From an uncultured Sphingomonas sp. (GTDB taxonomy: Bacteria; Pseudomonadota; Alphaproteobacteria; Sphingomonadales; Sphingomonadaceae): a DNA stretch of 64,000 bases. The notes beneath the pieces were generated by a model that was not told the DNA's origin, searched no databases, and was given only the letters and a program-made list of their open reading frames with translations. The stretch lies in assembly GCF_902806265.1 (NCBI RefSeq), contig NZ_CADCVZ010000006.1, positions 1-64,000 of the forward strand, in the 5' to 3' direction. The translations under genes and the position numbers were made by a program. Below, in pieces: positions 9,101-18,072 of this stretch. The number at the start of each line of letters is the position of its first letter. Position 1 is the first letter of the stretch.

Positions 9101-10152
9101 GGCACCACCGTGATCGCGGAACGGGCGGTACCGAGCGTCTGGGTGAGCGCCGACAAGGCCTTGCGCGTTTGGGTAAACGGCGCGTTGGAGATCATCACCA
9201 CATCGCCGTCGCGAACGATGAAGCGACTGGCCAGCGCCACCGTTTCCGGGCGCCGCATCTCGAACTGGTAGACCACGGGCGAGGCCTGCCCGGGCTCGGC
9301 CCGGACCAGGAAGATGGCGCGCGGGTCGGCGGCGTTCTCGTCCAGCCCGCGGGCCTGGCCGAGCACGTCCGTGACATTGTACGCCCGCTTGGCGATGCGC
9401 ACCTGGCCCTGAGCACCCGCAGCACCGAGCACGGTGACATGCTGCACCACTTCGTTGAGGATGATGGAGTCGCCGGGCTGAAGAGCGATGTCGAGAGCGG
9501 GATCGCGCAGCACGTCCGCCATCCGGACGCTGGCGGCCTGTCCTCCCCGGCGGACGGTGACGTCGAGCATTTCCGGGTTCTTGAGTTCCGGCGCGACCTC
9601 ACCCAGCAGCTCGCCCAGCCGGGTGCGCCCGCGCTCGATCGGATAGGTGCCGGCCTTGCCCGCGTTACCCTGGACGCTGACGAGCTTGCTCCGCGGACTG
9701 GCAGCGCGGAGGTCCACCTGCGGGTTACGGATGATGCTGCGCAGCCGGGCCGTGATCGCCTCCCGCGCCTGCGGGATCGTGCGTCCGGCGACGGCAACGG
9801 TGCCGGCGAACGGCACGTAGATCCGGCCCGCCTCGTCGACTGCGATCTCGCCCAGGTCGCCGCTGCCGGTTGTGAACACGGTCGGCGCGCCGCCCTCCCA
9901 AATGGTGAGCTTGAGCATGTCGCCCGGGCCGATCGCCTCATATGCGACCGGACCGGCGGCGGTGAACTCGGCCGGGAAGCCGGCGGTCGCCTGCGCGGCG
10001 GCGGGCAGGGTTGCGGCGGTCACCGGAACCAGCGTGATCCGCCCGGCCTCCGATGCCTTTTCCACCTCGCCAAGCGAGGACACCGAGCGCGGCATGACGC
10101 AGCCTGCCAATGCCGCGGTGGCAAGAACCAGGAAGAAGGGTCGCAGCCGCAT
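9097..10152 (-). CDS. Polysaccharide export outer-membrane lipoprotein, KpsD/Wza family
   Basis: 351 aa. The ATG at 10152 has AGGGA seven bases upstream and starts a lipoprotein signal peptide with lipobox LAGC (cleavage before Cys17), where a longer open frame would run through the preceding gene. A poly-export domain starts at about residue 60 (IGPGDMLKLTIWEGG, then IAVDEAGRIYVPFAGTVAVA), followed by soluble-ligand-binding beta-grasp repeats (TVLGAAGAQGQVRIAK). It would form the periplasmic and outer-membrane exit channel for the polysaccharide, working with the KpsE-like protein. It follows the TPR-glycosyltransferase by 10 bases. Confidence 0.88.
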   Translation of the reverse strand: MRLRPFFLVLATAALAGCVMPRSVSSLGEVEKASEAGRITLVPVTAATLPAAAQATAGFPAEFTAAGPVAYEAIGPGDMLKLTIWEGGAPTVFTTGSGDLGEIAVDEAGRIYVPFAGTVAVAGRTIPQAREAITARLRSIIRNPQVDLRAASPRSKLVSVQGNAGKAGTYPIERGRTRLGELLGEVAPELKNPEMLDVTVRRGGQAASVRMADVLRDPALDIALQPGDSIILNEVVQHVTVLGAAGAQGQVRIAKRAYNVTDVLGQARGLDENAADPRAIFLVRAEPGQASPVVYQFEMRRPETVALASRFIVRDGDVVMISNAPFTQTRKALSALTQTLGTARSAITVVP

Positions 10153-10162
10153 CGTCAATTCC

Positions 10163-12079
10163 CTAAGCCGCTTGTTGAACTTCGGAGTAGTCGTCCCCGG
10201 CTCCGCTTGGCGCCGAGCAGGAGACGAAATTGGCCAGCATGTTGGGAACCGAGAAGTGTGCGTCGAGGAAGCGGCGGCCCAACCCGTCCTCGGCGAACAG
10301 GGCGCGATCCTCGCTGCGCATGGCGAGCTCGTGCGTCTGCGCGACCAGATTGTCGAGGCAGGGCTGCTCCGTGCATTCGAGAACATAGCCGGTGGTTCCA
10401 TTGAGCAGGCACTCGGATGCGCCGCCCGCCGGGGTGGTGACGACCCGCACGCCCATATACTGCGCTTCGATGAGGACGTTGGGCAGCCCCTCGTAGCGCG
10501 ACAACAGCAACAGCACGTCGAGCCGCGACATCCAGTAGCCGACCCGCGTCGAGCGATCGGTGAACAGGATCCTGTCGGCGATCCCGAGGTCGCTCGCCAG
10601 TTGCTGGGCGGAGGGGAGCAGCCGGCCCCCGCCGACCATCACGATCCGCGTGTCGGGATGCGCCTTGAGGTAGCGCGCAGCGAAGCGGATCCACAGGTTC
10701 GGCTGCTTGTCGGTGTCGAACCGGAACACGCTGCCGATGGTGCGGGTGGCGTCGGGCGTCGCGCGAACGAACGCTTCCCACATCTCCTCGCAAGCGGCCG
10801 AGCCCTGCACCGCCATCGGCTCCACCCCGTTGTAGACGATGGCGAACCGGCTCACGGGAATGTCGAGCCACTCGGCATAGGCCCTGGCGGACGCCTTGTT
10901 GTTGCTGAGAAAGGTGACGCCCGGGACCTGCGCCATCGCCCGGTACATCAGCTCATATTCCGGCCGGTACATGTGCTTGCGCAGCACGGGCGGGAGTCCC
11001 CGGATGGCGAGCTGGATGTGCGGCACGCCCGCGACCAGCGCGGCCAACCCCGCGAAAAGGCAGGCGCCGTCCTGCCAGGCGGAAGCGACGTCCGTGCCGG
11101 AGTCGATCAGGTGCTTGGACAAGCGCTTGACGCCATAGTTCACGCTGGGCGGAAGATAGTCGAGCAGCAACCGCAGCTGCGCATCCTCGACCCCCAGCGA
11201 CCGCGGCGAGACCGGCTTGACCTCGTTCAGCTGGTGCAGCTCGACACCCGCTTCGCTGACCTCGCCGAGGTAGAAATCGTTCTGCTTCTCGGGCCCATGC
11301 GAACGAATCACGATTTCCACCGGCCGCGTGAGAGCGATGCCGCCGACCGGGAGCAGCGCCTTGCGCTTGCGTTCCAGCTCGATCGCCAGCCTGGTCAGCT
11401 GGCGCTCGGCCCCGCCCGGTCCGAGGCTGCCGGTGATCAGGCTCAGCCGGCCCAGCCCCGGCGCCTTGGGAGCGGCCACTTCGCGACCGGCGAACCACAG
11501 GATCGCGTGCTTCATGGCGAGCAGGCGGGCGTCCTCGTCCTCGGCGACCGGCCGGCCTTCCAGCTCTGCCAGCAGATCGAGGATCGCAGCCGTGTTGCCG
11601 CACAGCGCGTACGCTTTGCTGTCGTCGGGATAGCTCCCGTGCAGCGGCAGCAAAACTTGATGCGCTTTGGCGATGTAGCCGTCCCCAACCAGGCGCTTGG
11701 CGTAGTTGATGCGGTACTCGCGCCGCTCGGGGCAACTGGCGAACAGGGCGTCGAACAGCTCCGCGGAACGGTCAAAGGCACGCGCGGTGTAGAGGAGATC
11801 GGCCTTGACCAGCAGCGCGGCCGGATCGCTGTCGTCGCCGAGATTGCGGGCCTCGATCGCCTCCACCGCATCGGCCAGCGCCTTGCGCTTGATCAGCCGG
11901 CTGACCTTGCACAGCCAGAGCGGCTCGCTGCCCGGGTAGATCGCCTCGAACAGCGCATGCTGGCGGTCGAACTCCCCGTCGCATTCGATCACTTCCAGCA
12001 GCGCAACGGCGGCGCCTGGGCAGCCGACCACGCCTGCGCTGTCGTCAGCGACGAAGTCGCTCTTCAATCCATTGTACAT
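10163..12079 (-). CDS. Glycosyltransferase with N-terminal TPR-like domain
   Basis: 638 aa. Residues 1-200 are helical repeats (ALLVKADLLYTARAFDRSAE). The rest is a GT4-type GT-B enzyme: LITGSLGPGGAERQLTRLA is the N-terminal donor-side loop, RFAIVYNGVEP is the usual linker, IGSVFRFDTDKQPNLWIR and VMVGGG mark the second Rossmann domain, and RYEGLPNVLIEAQYMGVRV is the E-x7-E element binding the nucleotide sugar. The protein likely adds a backbone sugar of the capsule. The TPR part may dock it to the other TPR proteins encoded on either side. Confidence 0.85.
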   Translation of the reverse strand: MYNGLKSDFVADDSAGVVGCPGAAVALLEVIECDGEFDRQHALFEAIYPGSEPLWLCKVSRLIKRKALADAVEAIEARNLGDDSDPAALLVKADLLYTARAFDRSAELFDALFASCPERREYRINYAKRLVGDGYIAKAHQVLLPLHGSYPDDSKAYALCGNTAAILDLLAELEGRPVAEDEDARLLAMKHAILWFAGREVAAPKAPGLGRLSLITGSLGPGGAERQLTRLAIELERKRKALLPVGGIALTRPVEIVIRSHGPEKQNDFYLGEVSEAGVELHQLNEVKPVSPRSLGVEDAQLRLLLDYLPPSVNYGVKRLSKHLIDSGTDVASAWQDGACLFAGLAALVAGVPHIQLAIRGLPPVLRKHMYRPEYELMYRAMAQVPGVTFLSNNKASARAYAEWLDIPVSRFAIVYNGVEPMAVQGSAACEEMWEAFVRATPDATRTIGSVFRFDTDKQPNLWIRFAARYLKAHPDTRIVMVGGGRLLPSAQQLASDLGIADRILFTDRSTRVGYWMSRLDVLLLLSRYEGLPNVLIEAQYMGVRVVTTPAGGASECLLNGTTGYVLECTEQPCLDNLVAQTHELAMRSEDRALFAEDGLGRRFLDAHFSVPNMLANFVSCSAPSGAGDDYSEVQQAA

Positions 12080-12103
12080 TCTGCTGTCCCCCCGGACCTT
12101 GTT

Positions 12104-14596
12104 CTATGCAACCGGTTCCGGCCGCCGCGCGGCCGAGGCTTTCGCTTCGCGCGCCGCCAGCACCCGACAACGTTCGAGGTTGCGTGCGTTGCTTTCCACT
12201 TCGGGCGCCAACTGGTTCAGCCTGCCCCAATATTGCGCCGCCTGTTCGAACCGCATCTTGCGCATGGCCTCCAGGGCGGCGCGGCGCAGGATGGCGGCAT
12301 CGTCGGGCTTAATCCGCAGCAGCAGGGATAGCACCTGCTCGCGGCCTTCCTCGTCCGCCGCACCGTTCTCGATCTCGCGCAGCTGCAGCCGCAACCTACG
12401 GTTGAGCCGTTCAAGCTCGCTCGTCAGCCCGGCACTTTCCCCGCTTTCCGTGTGCAACAGCTCGACCAGCTTGCCTGCAAGGCGGAATTCGCCGTTCAGG
12501 GTTGCGGTGCGCAGCTGGCGGAGCGCGCGGCGATCCGCCGTCTGGAAAAAGCGCGTGGCTTCCCCGGCGTATTTTGCGGCCGCGGGATGATCCGACTGGC
12601 GTAGCGCAGCGTACATCTGCAGGGCAATGTCGTAGCGGCCGAGCGCAGCGCCGATCCGCCCGGCCCAGCGCAGCACGCCGGGGTGCGACGGATCGCGCTG
12701 GTGAATTTGGGTCAGCAGGTCCAGTGCGGCACCATTGTCACCCAGCTTGTGGAGCGACAAGGCGACGGGCAGCGCCGCATCGGTGGCGGCCAGGATCACG
12801 TCGCCAGCCTTTTTCCATACGGCCACCACCGCGGGATAGTCCTGCTGCGCGTAAGCCTCGCGCACCGCGGAACGAAAGTGCGCCAAGGCTGCCCGTTCTG
12901 TCCGGGCCGGCAGCCCGCCGGGGCGGATGGCCGCCGCCGCAGCCGCCAGCTCGTGCGCCCACTGGAACTCGCCACTTGCCAGCAACTCGGCCGCGACCCG
13001 CCCGCTTTGCGCGGCGATTCGAACCGCAGAAGCGGGCGGCACGCTGTTGCCGCACCCGGCGAGCTGACGCAGGCAGTCGGTCGCGGTGTCCAGCATTCCC
13101 GCCGAGATCAGGCTGTCGATCAGGGTTTCGGCGCGGCTGACGTCCACCCGGCAGATGGCGCCGAACACCTTGGCGAACATCGGACCGTCCTGGTGGTCGA
13201 GCGCCCAGCGAGCGATCTCGAACGTACCGCCGACGCCCGATGCGCTATGTTCCAGCACCTCCTCGCGCCATGCCTGGTATGGGCTCGCATCGCCCAGCTG
13301 TGACAGGGAGGTGAGCACCTTCAGCGCGGCCGTGAAGTTGGTACGGTCGTGGCGGAACGACTGCTTCCATGCATTCAGGGCACGCTCGGGCTGTCCGGTC
13401 TGCTCATAGGCGGCCGCGGCACAGGCATAGATGATCCCGCTTTCATGTTCGTCGCCGAGCAGCAGTTCGGCGAGCGCCAAGGCTTCCGCCCATTGCTCGG
13501 TCGCAGTGTAGGCTTCCAGCAGGGCCACCTTGCCGTCGGGGGACAGCGAGGACGACTGGTTCAGCCCTTCTAGGGCGCGCAAGGCGCCCTCGAAGTCCCC
13601 GATTTGCGAGAGGATCTTCCCGCGCAGTTGAATCAAGGGCGGAGCATCAGGCTCCTTGCGTAGCGCGGCATACAGCCGACGACTTCCGGACAGGAAATCG
13701 TCGAACTTGATCAGGGCTTCGATGTTCTCGGCGAGCAGGTGCTGGCGCAGCGCTGCGTCCTGCCCTTCCGGCAGGTCCATCGCTTCCATCATCCGCCCGA
13801 CATGCTCGCGGTGGATCTCGGCATAGACCCGGTCGGAGAAGCTCTGGGTGAAATGCGTCAGGTCAAGCCCTCCATGCTCAAGCGCCCGCTCCTGACCCAT
13901 CGCCTCCATCGCTGCCGTGGGATCAAAGCAGGGCACCTGCAGCTGCCCTGCGGCGAGCTTGACCCAGTTGATCAGCCGCTCGCGCGCGGGGATGGTCGCA
14001 CCGTCCGGCGTCCGAGCGTTGACGTGGGTCATGAAGATGACCGTGTCGCGGCCGAGGCGCTCGGCGATCTCGGCCATGTCCGCCTTGAGCGAAGCGAAAT
14101 CCTGTTCTTCCATGCGCAGGCTGGCGAGCAGCGCCTGGTCGGCGGGACTCAGCAGCGCATAGGCCGGATCAGCGCCAAGGAACTCGGCGAGTTCGGCATG
14201 CTGTTCGCGCTTGATCAATGACCAGAAGCGCTGGGTCCGCTTGCCGTTGGAGAAGAACTCGGAGAAATGCCGGTACAGGTAGTTGATCTGGACCGAGTCG
14301 GCTCGGCAAGTGATCTTCTTGGCCGAGCTGATCTCCACCATATGAAGGTCCGACGGCGTCCAGTCCCCGTCCGAGCCGCCGGGCGCGGGGTCCGGCCGGA
14401 ACAGGATGGGCCGGACCTGCTCGGCGAAGCTTTGCTCCCCTTGCAGATAGCGGACCTGTTGCAGCGCCTCCGCACTGGTGTGAGTGTATCCATAAACCCG
14501 GGCGGTATTGATGAGGATCGGGTACTTCGGCTGCGCCTGCCGGAGCGGATTGTTGATGCGACAGGTCCCGATGGGGGTAATGCTGAACTTCTGCAC
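12104..14596 (-). CDS. Large TPR protein of the capsule operon, function unknown
   Basis: 830 aa. GTG at 14596 is preferred over TTG at 14599 because GGAAG lies at a better distance. Residues 1-290 form a mixed domain starting ITPIGTCRINNPLR, with conserved-looking stretches YGYTHTSAEALQQ, VEISSAKKI and VIFMTHVNART; the early GTC and late FMTHVN are reminiscent of GSCFA/WcbI-type SGNH-like proteins, but this is a weak resemblance by eye. The remaining 540 residues are tetratricopeptide-like repeats. It lies between the nucleotide-sugar dehydrogenase and the TPR-glycosyltransferase, so a role in polysaccharide modification or assembly is inferred. Confidence 0.6.
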   Translation of the reverse strand: MQKFSITPIGTCRINNPLRQAQPKYPILINTARVYGYTHTSAEALQQVRYLQGEQSFAEQVRPILFRPDPAPGGSDGDWTPSDLHMVEISSAKKITCRADSVQINYLYRHFSEFFSNGKRTQRFWSLIKREQHAELAEFLGADPAYALLSPADQALLASLRMEEQDFASLKADMAEIAERLGRDTVIFMTHVNARTPDGATIPARERLINWVKLAAGQLQVPCFDPTAAMEAMGQERALEHGGLDLTHFTQSFSDRVYAEIHREHVGRMMEAMDLPEGQDAALRQHLLAENIEALIKFDDFLSGSRRLYAALRKEPDAPPLIQLRGKILSQIGDFEGALRALEGLNQSSSLSPDGKVALLEAYTATEQWAEALALAELLLGDEHESGIIYACAAAAYEQTGQPERALNAWKQSFRHDRTNFTAALKVLTSLSQLGDASPYQAWREEVLEHSASGVGGTFEIARWALDHQDGPMFAKVFGAICRVDVSRAETLIDSLISAGMLDTATDCLRQLAGCGNSVPPASAVRIAAQSGRVAAELLASGEFQWAHELAAAAAAIRPGGLPARTERAALAHFRSAVREAYAQQDYPAVVAVWKKAGDVILAATDAALPVALSLHKLGDNGAALDLLTQIHQRDPSHPGVLRWAGRIGAALGRYDIALQMYAALRQSDHPAAAKYAGEATRFFQTADRRALRQLRTATLNGEFRLAGKLVELLHTESGESAGLTSELERLNRRLRLQLREIENGAADEEGREQVLSLLLRIKPDDAAILRRAALEAMRKMRFEQAAQYWGRLNQLAPEVESNARNLERCRVLAAREAKASAARRPEPVA

Positions 14597-14630
14597 CAAT
14601 CTTCCGTCCGTTACCTGTTGGGTGGGGCCT

Positions 14631-15917
14631 CTAGAGGCTCCAATAATGGATGTCGGGCCTCAGCGAGCCAGGTGGCACTGCCGACTTCACATCCACGAAG
14701 ATCCCGTCGCTTGCGACCATTTGCCCAAAGTCGTTACCATCGAGTAAACCATAAGTGGAATGGGGAACTGCCAGGATCAGGGCATGCAGATCGCGAAACT
14801 CCTCAAGTGAGGACAATTCGACACTATATTCCTCGATCACCGAGTGCGGCGATGCCATGGGATCATGGACCAGCGGCTTCAGCCCGAACGACACCAGCTC
14901 CCGATGGATGTCGACCACCTTGGAGTTGCGGATGTCGGGAACATTCTCCTTGAAGGTGAAGCCGAGAATGCCGACCCGCAAGTTCTTGAGCGGCATGTCG
15001 TTGCGCGACAACAGCTTGATCAGGCGCTGGCCGATGTAGGCGCCCATGCTGTCGTTGATGCGGCGGCCCGACAGGATCACTTCGGGATGGTAGCCGAGTT
15101 CTTCCGCCTTGGCCGTGAGGTAGTAAGGATCGACCCCGATGCAGTGGCCGCCTACTAGGCCGGGGTGGAACTTCAGGAAATTCCACTTGGTGCCGGCCGC
15201 AGCGAGCACGTCGCGCGACCGAATGCCGACCAGGTCGCAAATCTTGGAGACCTCGTTCATCAGCGCTATGTTGACGTCGCGCTGGGTGTTCTCCAGCACC
15301 TTGGCCGCTTCCGCGACCTTGATGGACGGGGCCTGGTGGATGCCGGCCTCGATGATCGCGCCGTAGACGCCGCACAGGCGGTCGAGCGTTGCCTCGTCCT
15401 GCCCTGCGACCACCTTGACGATCTTCTCCAGCGGATGCTCCTTGTCGCCCGGATTGATCCGCTCCGGGCTGTAGCCGAGGGTGAAGTCGACACCGCACTT
15501 CAACCCCGAGGCCCGCTCCAGGGCGGGACCGCAGATCTCCTCGGTAACGCCGGGGTAGACAGTGCTTTCGAACACCACCGTGGCGCCGGGCGAGAGCACT
15601 GGCCCGACCACCTCGCAAGCCTTGAGCATGGCCCGGAAGTCCGGGCGGTTGGCGTCATCGATCGGGGTCGGCACGGTGACGATGTACAGGGTCTTGCCGA
15701 CGAGCTCGGCGGGATCGGAGGTTATCTGCAGCCGATTGCTCGTCAATTCGCCGGGCGATACCTCATTGGTGCTGTCGACGCCGCGATTGAGATCGTCCAC
15801 CCGCCGCAGGTTGGTGTCGAAGCCGGTGACGTCGGCCTGCCTGGACAAGGCGACCGCCAGCGGCAACCCGACATAACCCAGGCCGATAACACCGATCCTT
15901 TCTTCAATACCCGACAA
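14631..15917 (-). CDS. Nucleotide-sugar dehydrogenase (UDP-HexNAc/UDP-glucose dehydrogenase family)
   Basis: About 428 aa. There is no in-frame ATG; TTG at 15917 with GGGGCGGGG upstream puts the NAD-binding GLGYVGLPLA at residue 11, as usual, while TTG at 15983 would add 22 residues. The family order is clear: Rossmann N-domain, VTVPTPID, FESTVYPGVTEE, GYSPERINPGDK, the KVLENTQRDVNIAL helix, catalytic region LVGGHCIGVDPYYL with the active Cys, and FTFKENVPDIRNSK. The INPGDKEH and GGHCIGVDPYYL segments favour WbpO/TviB-type enzymes making UDP-GalNAcA or UDP-GlcNAcA. It supplies a uronic acid donor and appears to be the first gene of the capsule operon. Confidence 0.88.
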   Translation of the reverse strand: MSGIEERIGVIGLGYVGLPLAVALSRQADVTGFDTNLRRVDDLNRGVDSTNEVSPGELTSNRLQITSDPAELVGKTLYIVTVPTPIDDANRPDFRAMLKACEVVGPVLSPGATVVFESTVYPGVTEEICGPALERASGLKCGVDFTLGYSPERINPGDKEHPLEKIVKVVAGQDEATLDRLCGVYGAIIEAGIHQAPSIKVAEAAKVLENTQRDVNIALMNEVSKICDLVGIRSRDVLAAAGTKWNFLKFHPGLVGGHCIGVDPYYLTAKAEELGYHPEVILSGRRINDSMGAYIGQRLIKLLSRNDMPLKNLRVGILGFTFKENVPDIRNSKVVDIHRELVSFGLKPLVHDPMASPHSVIEEYSVELSSLEEFRDLHALILAVPHSTYGLLDGNDFGQMVASDGIFVDVKSAVPPGSLRPDIHYWSL

Positions 15918-16174
15918 ACTACACCCCGCCCCGGGCCGCGTTAGGGTCGGCCGCCTACCCCTCACCTTGATGTGAATTGGCAATCATCGCGAGAACCTGT
16001 TGCCGCCCTGCCCCCCAAGGCCCAACAGAAACATCGCCAGCGATCACCGAGCATTAGCGGCATAGCTCCTTCGCCCCGGCTGACAAGCTGTTGCGAGATC
16101 CGGTTGGCTGCAACATCGCCAAGTGCAGCTTCGAAGCAACAGTAGCTAACGGGAAGATAACGATTAAATGCGAG
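15918..16174 (-). promoter_or_regulatory. Gap before the capsule operon, probable promoter region
   Basis: 257 bases separate the end of the PIG-L gene from the nucleotide-sugar dehydrogenase, the only real break between the two long minus-strand operons. A TTGTCA hexamer on the minus strand (near 16080-16085) has a poor TATGCC partner 16 bases on. I see no other clear site. It may hold the capsule promoter. Confidence 0.35.
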
Positions 16175-16867
16175 CTAGCTGCTTGCCGGATGGTACCATT
16201 CACTGGCCTGCCGTTCCAAGCGTTCGGCCAGCGCCCCGGCGCCCCCGAACTGAAGGCCGAGCTGCGTTACGTAACTCGCGCAGACGCAGTATTTGACGGC
16301 TCGCGCCTCGGGCGAGACGGTCCATCGGCAAGCGGTATCGCGCCCCTGTGCGCCTGCCCGATCAAGATAAGGCCAGTCCTCCCACAGGCGCAACCTGGGT
16401 AGTGGTAGAAGCCGGATTGCGTCGCGGACGATCAGGTGATCGACGTGGCCGCCGATCCCCAGCGGGGCAAGGACCCGGCTTGGCTGGAGATCGGCCAACA
16501 CTTGGGTCAGCGCGCGGGGCACTGCTGCCAGCGCAGCGTCATGGGGAAGCACATCGCCGAACAGCGCGGCCGCGTTCTCGTAGCCGCGATGGGGAGCTTC
16601 GAGCAGCGGCAGGTGGATCGGCTCGGCCCCGAGCGCCCGGCAGGCCTGGCGGTCCTCCTCGCGGCGCAGGGCCATATAGTCGACGTCGGCCGGCAGCCCC
16701 TTGTCCAGCTGGCAGGCCAGCGCGAAGCCCGACGGCTGCGCCACGTTGCCGGTGAACACGGTAGCGACGACCACCCGCCAGCCGCGCTGGGCCGCGGTCC
16801 ACAGCAGGGCCCCGGCAGAGAAGGCGGCATCGTCGAGGTGGGGCGAGACGGCGAGCAGGGTCCTCAC
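16175..16867 (-). CDS. PIG-L family deacetylase
   Basis: 230 aa, last gene of the nine-gene YcaO cluster, GTG start overlapping the glycosyltransferase stop (GTGA). PIG-L/LmbE zinc sites are clear: SPHLDDAAFSAG (His10, Asp12, Asp13) and GGHVDHLIVRDA (His141, Asp143, His144). These enzymes remove N-acetyl groups from GlcNAc linked to another moiety, as MshB does for GlcNAc-inositol, BshB for GlcNAc-malate and PIG-L for GlcNAc-PI. Placed beside a GT4 enzyme and in an operon with inositol-phosphate synthase, a GlcNAc-inositol-like substrate is a reasonable inference. There is no signal peptide, so it acts in the cytoplasm. Confidence 0.88.
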   Translation of the reverse strand: MRTLLAVSPHLDDAAFSAGALLWTAAQRGWRVVVATVFTGNVAQPSGFALACQLDKGLPADVDYMALRREEDRQACRALGAEPIHLPLLEAPHRGYENAAALFGDVLPHDAALAAVPRALTQVLADLQPSRVLAPLGIGGHVDHLIVRDAIRLLPLPRLRLWEDWPYLDRAGAQGRDTACRWTVSPEARAVKYCVCASYVTQLGLQFGGAGALAERLERQASEWYHPASS

Positions 16868-18072
16868 AACAGGTGCGGCTCCGCGCGGAAGTGGCAAGGC
16901 GTCAGCGGCAGGTCGGGGTCGAAGGCGGTGTCGGGCGTGGTGCCGGCGAGCTGCTCGTAGACGCCCATGATCTGTCGGCCGACCGCGTCCCAGCTGTAGG
17001 TGCGGCGGCATTCCTCCAGCGACGTGGCGGCGAGCCGGCGGCGGAGCTGCGCATCGTCCACCAAGCGGGTGAGCGCCTTGGCCAGCACCACGCGATCGCC
17101 CGGCTCGACCAGCAAGCCGTTCTCGCCGTCGCGCAGGCAGTCGACCACCCCGACCGAGCGGCAGGACAGCACGGCCAGCCCGCTCGCCAACGCCTCCAGG
17201 ATGGTGTTGGAGAAGCCCTCGGCATAGGTGGGAGAGACGAAGATGTCGTGGCCTCGGTAGACCTCGGGCACCCGATAGTAGTCCGCATAGCCGGTGAAGG
17301 TCACCCGGTCGGTCAGGCCAAGCTCCTCCGCCAGCGCCTTCGCGGCGTCCAAGTCGGGGCCGATGCCGGAGATAGTGGCCGGCCACTCGCCGCCGGTAAG
17401 CTGGAGCGCGTGGAGGAAATCAAGCACGCCTTTCCGGCGATCCACCCGCCCGTGGTAGAGGATGCTCACGGCGCCCTCCGAACGGGCGGTAGCTGGCGTG
17501 AAGCGGTTGGTGTCGACGGCGCCCGGCACGACGGTGAAGCGCTCCAGCGACGTTCCCAGCCGATCGCGCACTTCCTCGGCGAAGCTCCACCCGCCGATCA
17601 GCAGCGCGCCGGCATGGTTCAACACCCGCACCATCACCAGCCGGTGCGTCTCGCAGCAGCTGCCCACCCAATGGCCGTCGCCGCCCTGGATCGAGACGAG
17701 GTTGGGCACGCCGGTCCGTTGCGACGCGAGCAGCGCCGCCCAGCCGGTCGGATAGCCGTACTGCGCGTGAAGGAGGTCGAACGGCTGCGCGCGGTGCTCG
17801 GCGACGATCGTTTCCACGAGCTCGGCGATGTCGCGCTCGAAGTCGCCGCCGTCCTGCTCGCCGCGCTGTTCGAGGCCGATGACCTTGACGCCCGGCACAT
17901 TGGGAGGCGGGCCGCCGCCGTAGACCCGCGTGCCGAGCGGGTCGCCGCGATACTGGCTGACCATGGTGACGTCGTGCCCCGCCGCGACCAGCTGCTCCAG
18001 CAGGTTGAGCGCATAGACCGACATGCCGGAGATCGCCGGAAAGAAGCGCCGGCTGACGAAGCAGATCCTCAA
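16864..18072 (-). CDS. Glycosyltransferase family 4 protein of the YcaO cluster
   Basis: 402 aa with a TTG start overlapping the isomerase stop (TTGA), followed by RICFVSRRFFPAISGMSVY, the usual GT4 opening with a glycine loop. Later elements: GGDGHWVGSC, VVPGAVDTNRFTP, ILYHGRVDRRKGVLDFLHAL, and the donor-site SPTYAEGFSNTILEALASG with the E-x7-E pair. This architecture matches MshA/BshA-like retaining glycosyltransferases as well as many polysaccharide enzymes. The next gene is a PIG-L deacetylase, the same GT4 plus deacetylase pair as in mycothiol and bacillithiol synthesis. The acceptor is not known. Confidence 0.87.
   Translation of the reverse strand: MRICFVSRRFFPAISGMSVYALNLLEQLVAAGHDVTMVSQYRGDPLGTRVYGGGPPPNVPGVKVIGLEQRGEQDGGDFERDIAELVETIVAEHRAQPFDLLHAQYGYPTGWAALLASQRTGVPNLVSIQGGDGHWVGSCCETHRLVMVRVLNHAGALLIGGWSFAEEVRDRLGTSLERFTVVPGAVDTNRFTPATARSEGAVSILYHGRVDRRKGVLDFLHALQLTGGEWPATISGIGPDLDAAKALAEELGLTDRVTFTGYADYYRVPEVYRGHDIFVSPTYAEGFSNTILEALASGLAVLSCRSVGVVDCLRDGENGLLVEPGDRVVLAKALTRLVDDAQLRRRLAATSLEECRRTYSWDAVGRQIMGVYEQLAGTTPDTAFDPDLPLTPCHFRAEPHLL

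Noticed and set aside
9872-12331. 819-codon plus-strand open frame over the KpsD and glycosyltransferase genes
   Set aside because: Antisense shadow; composition is Arg/Gly/His-rich and no domain is recognisable.
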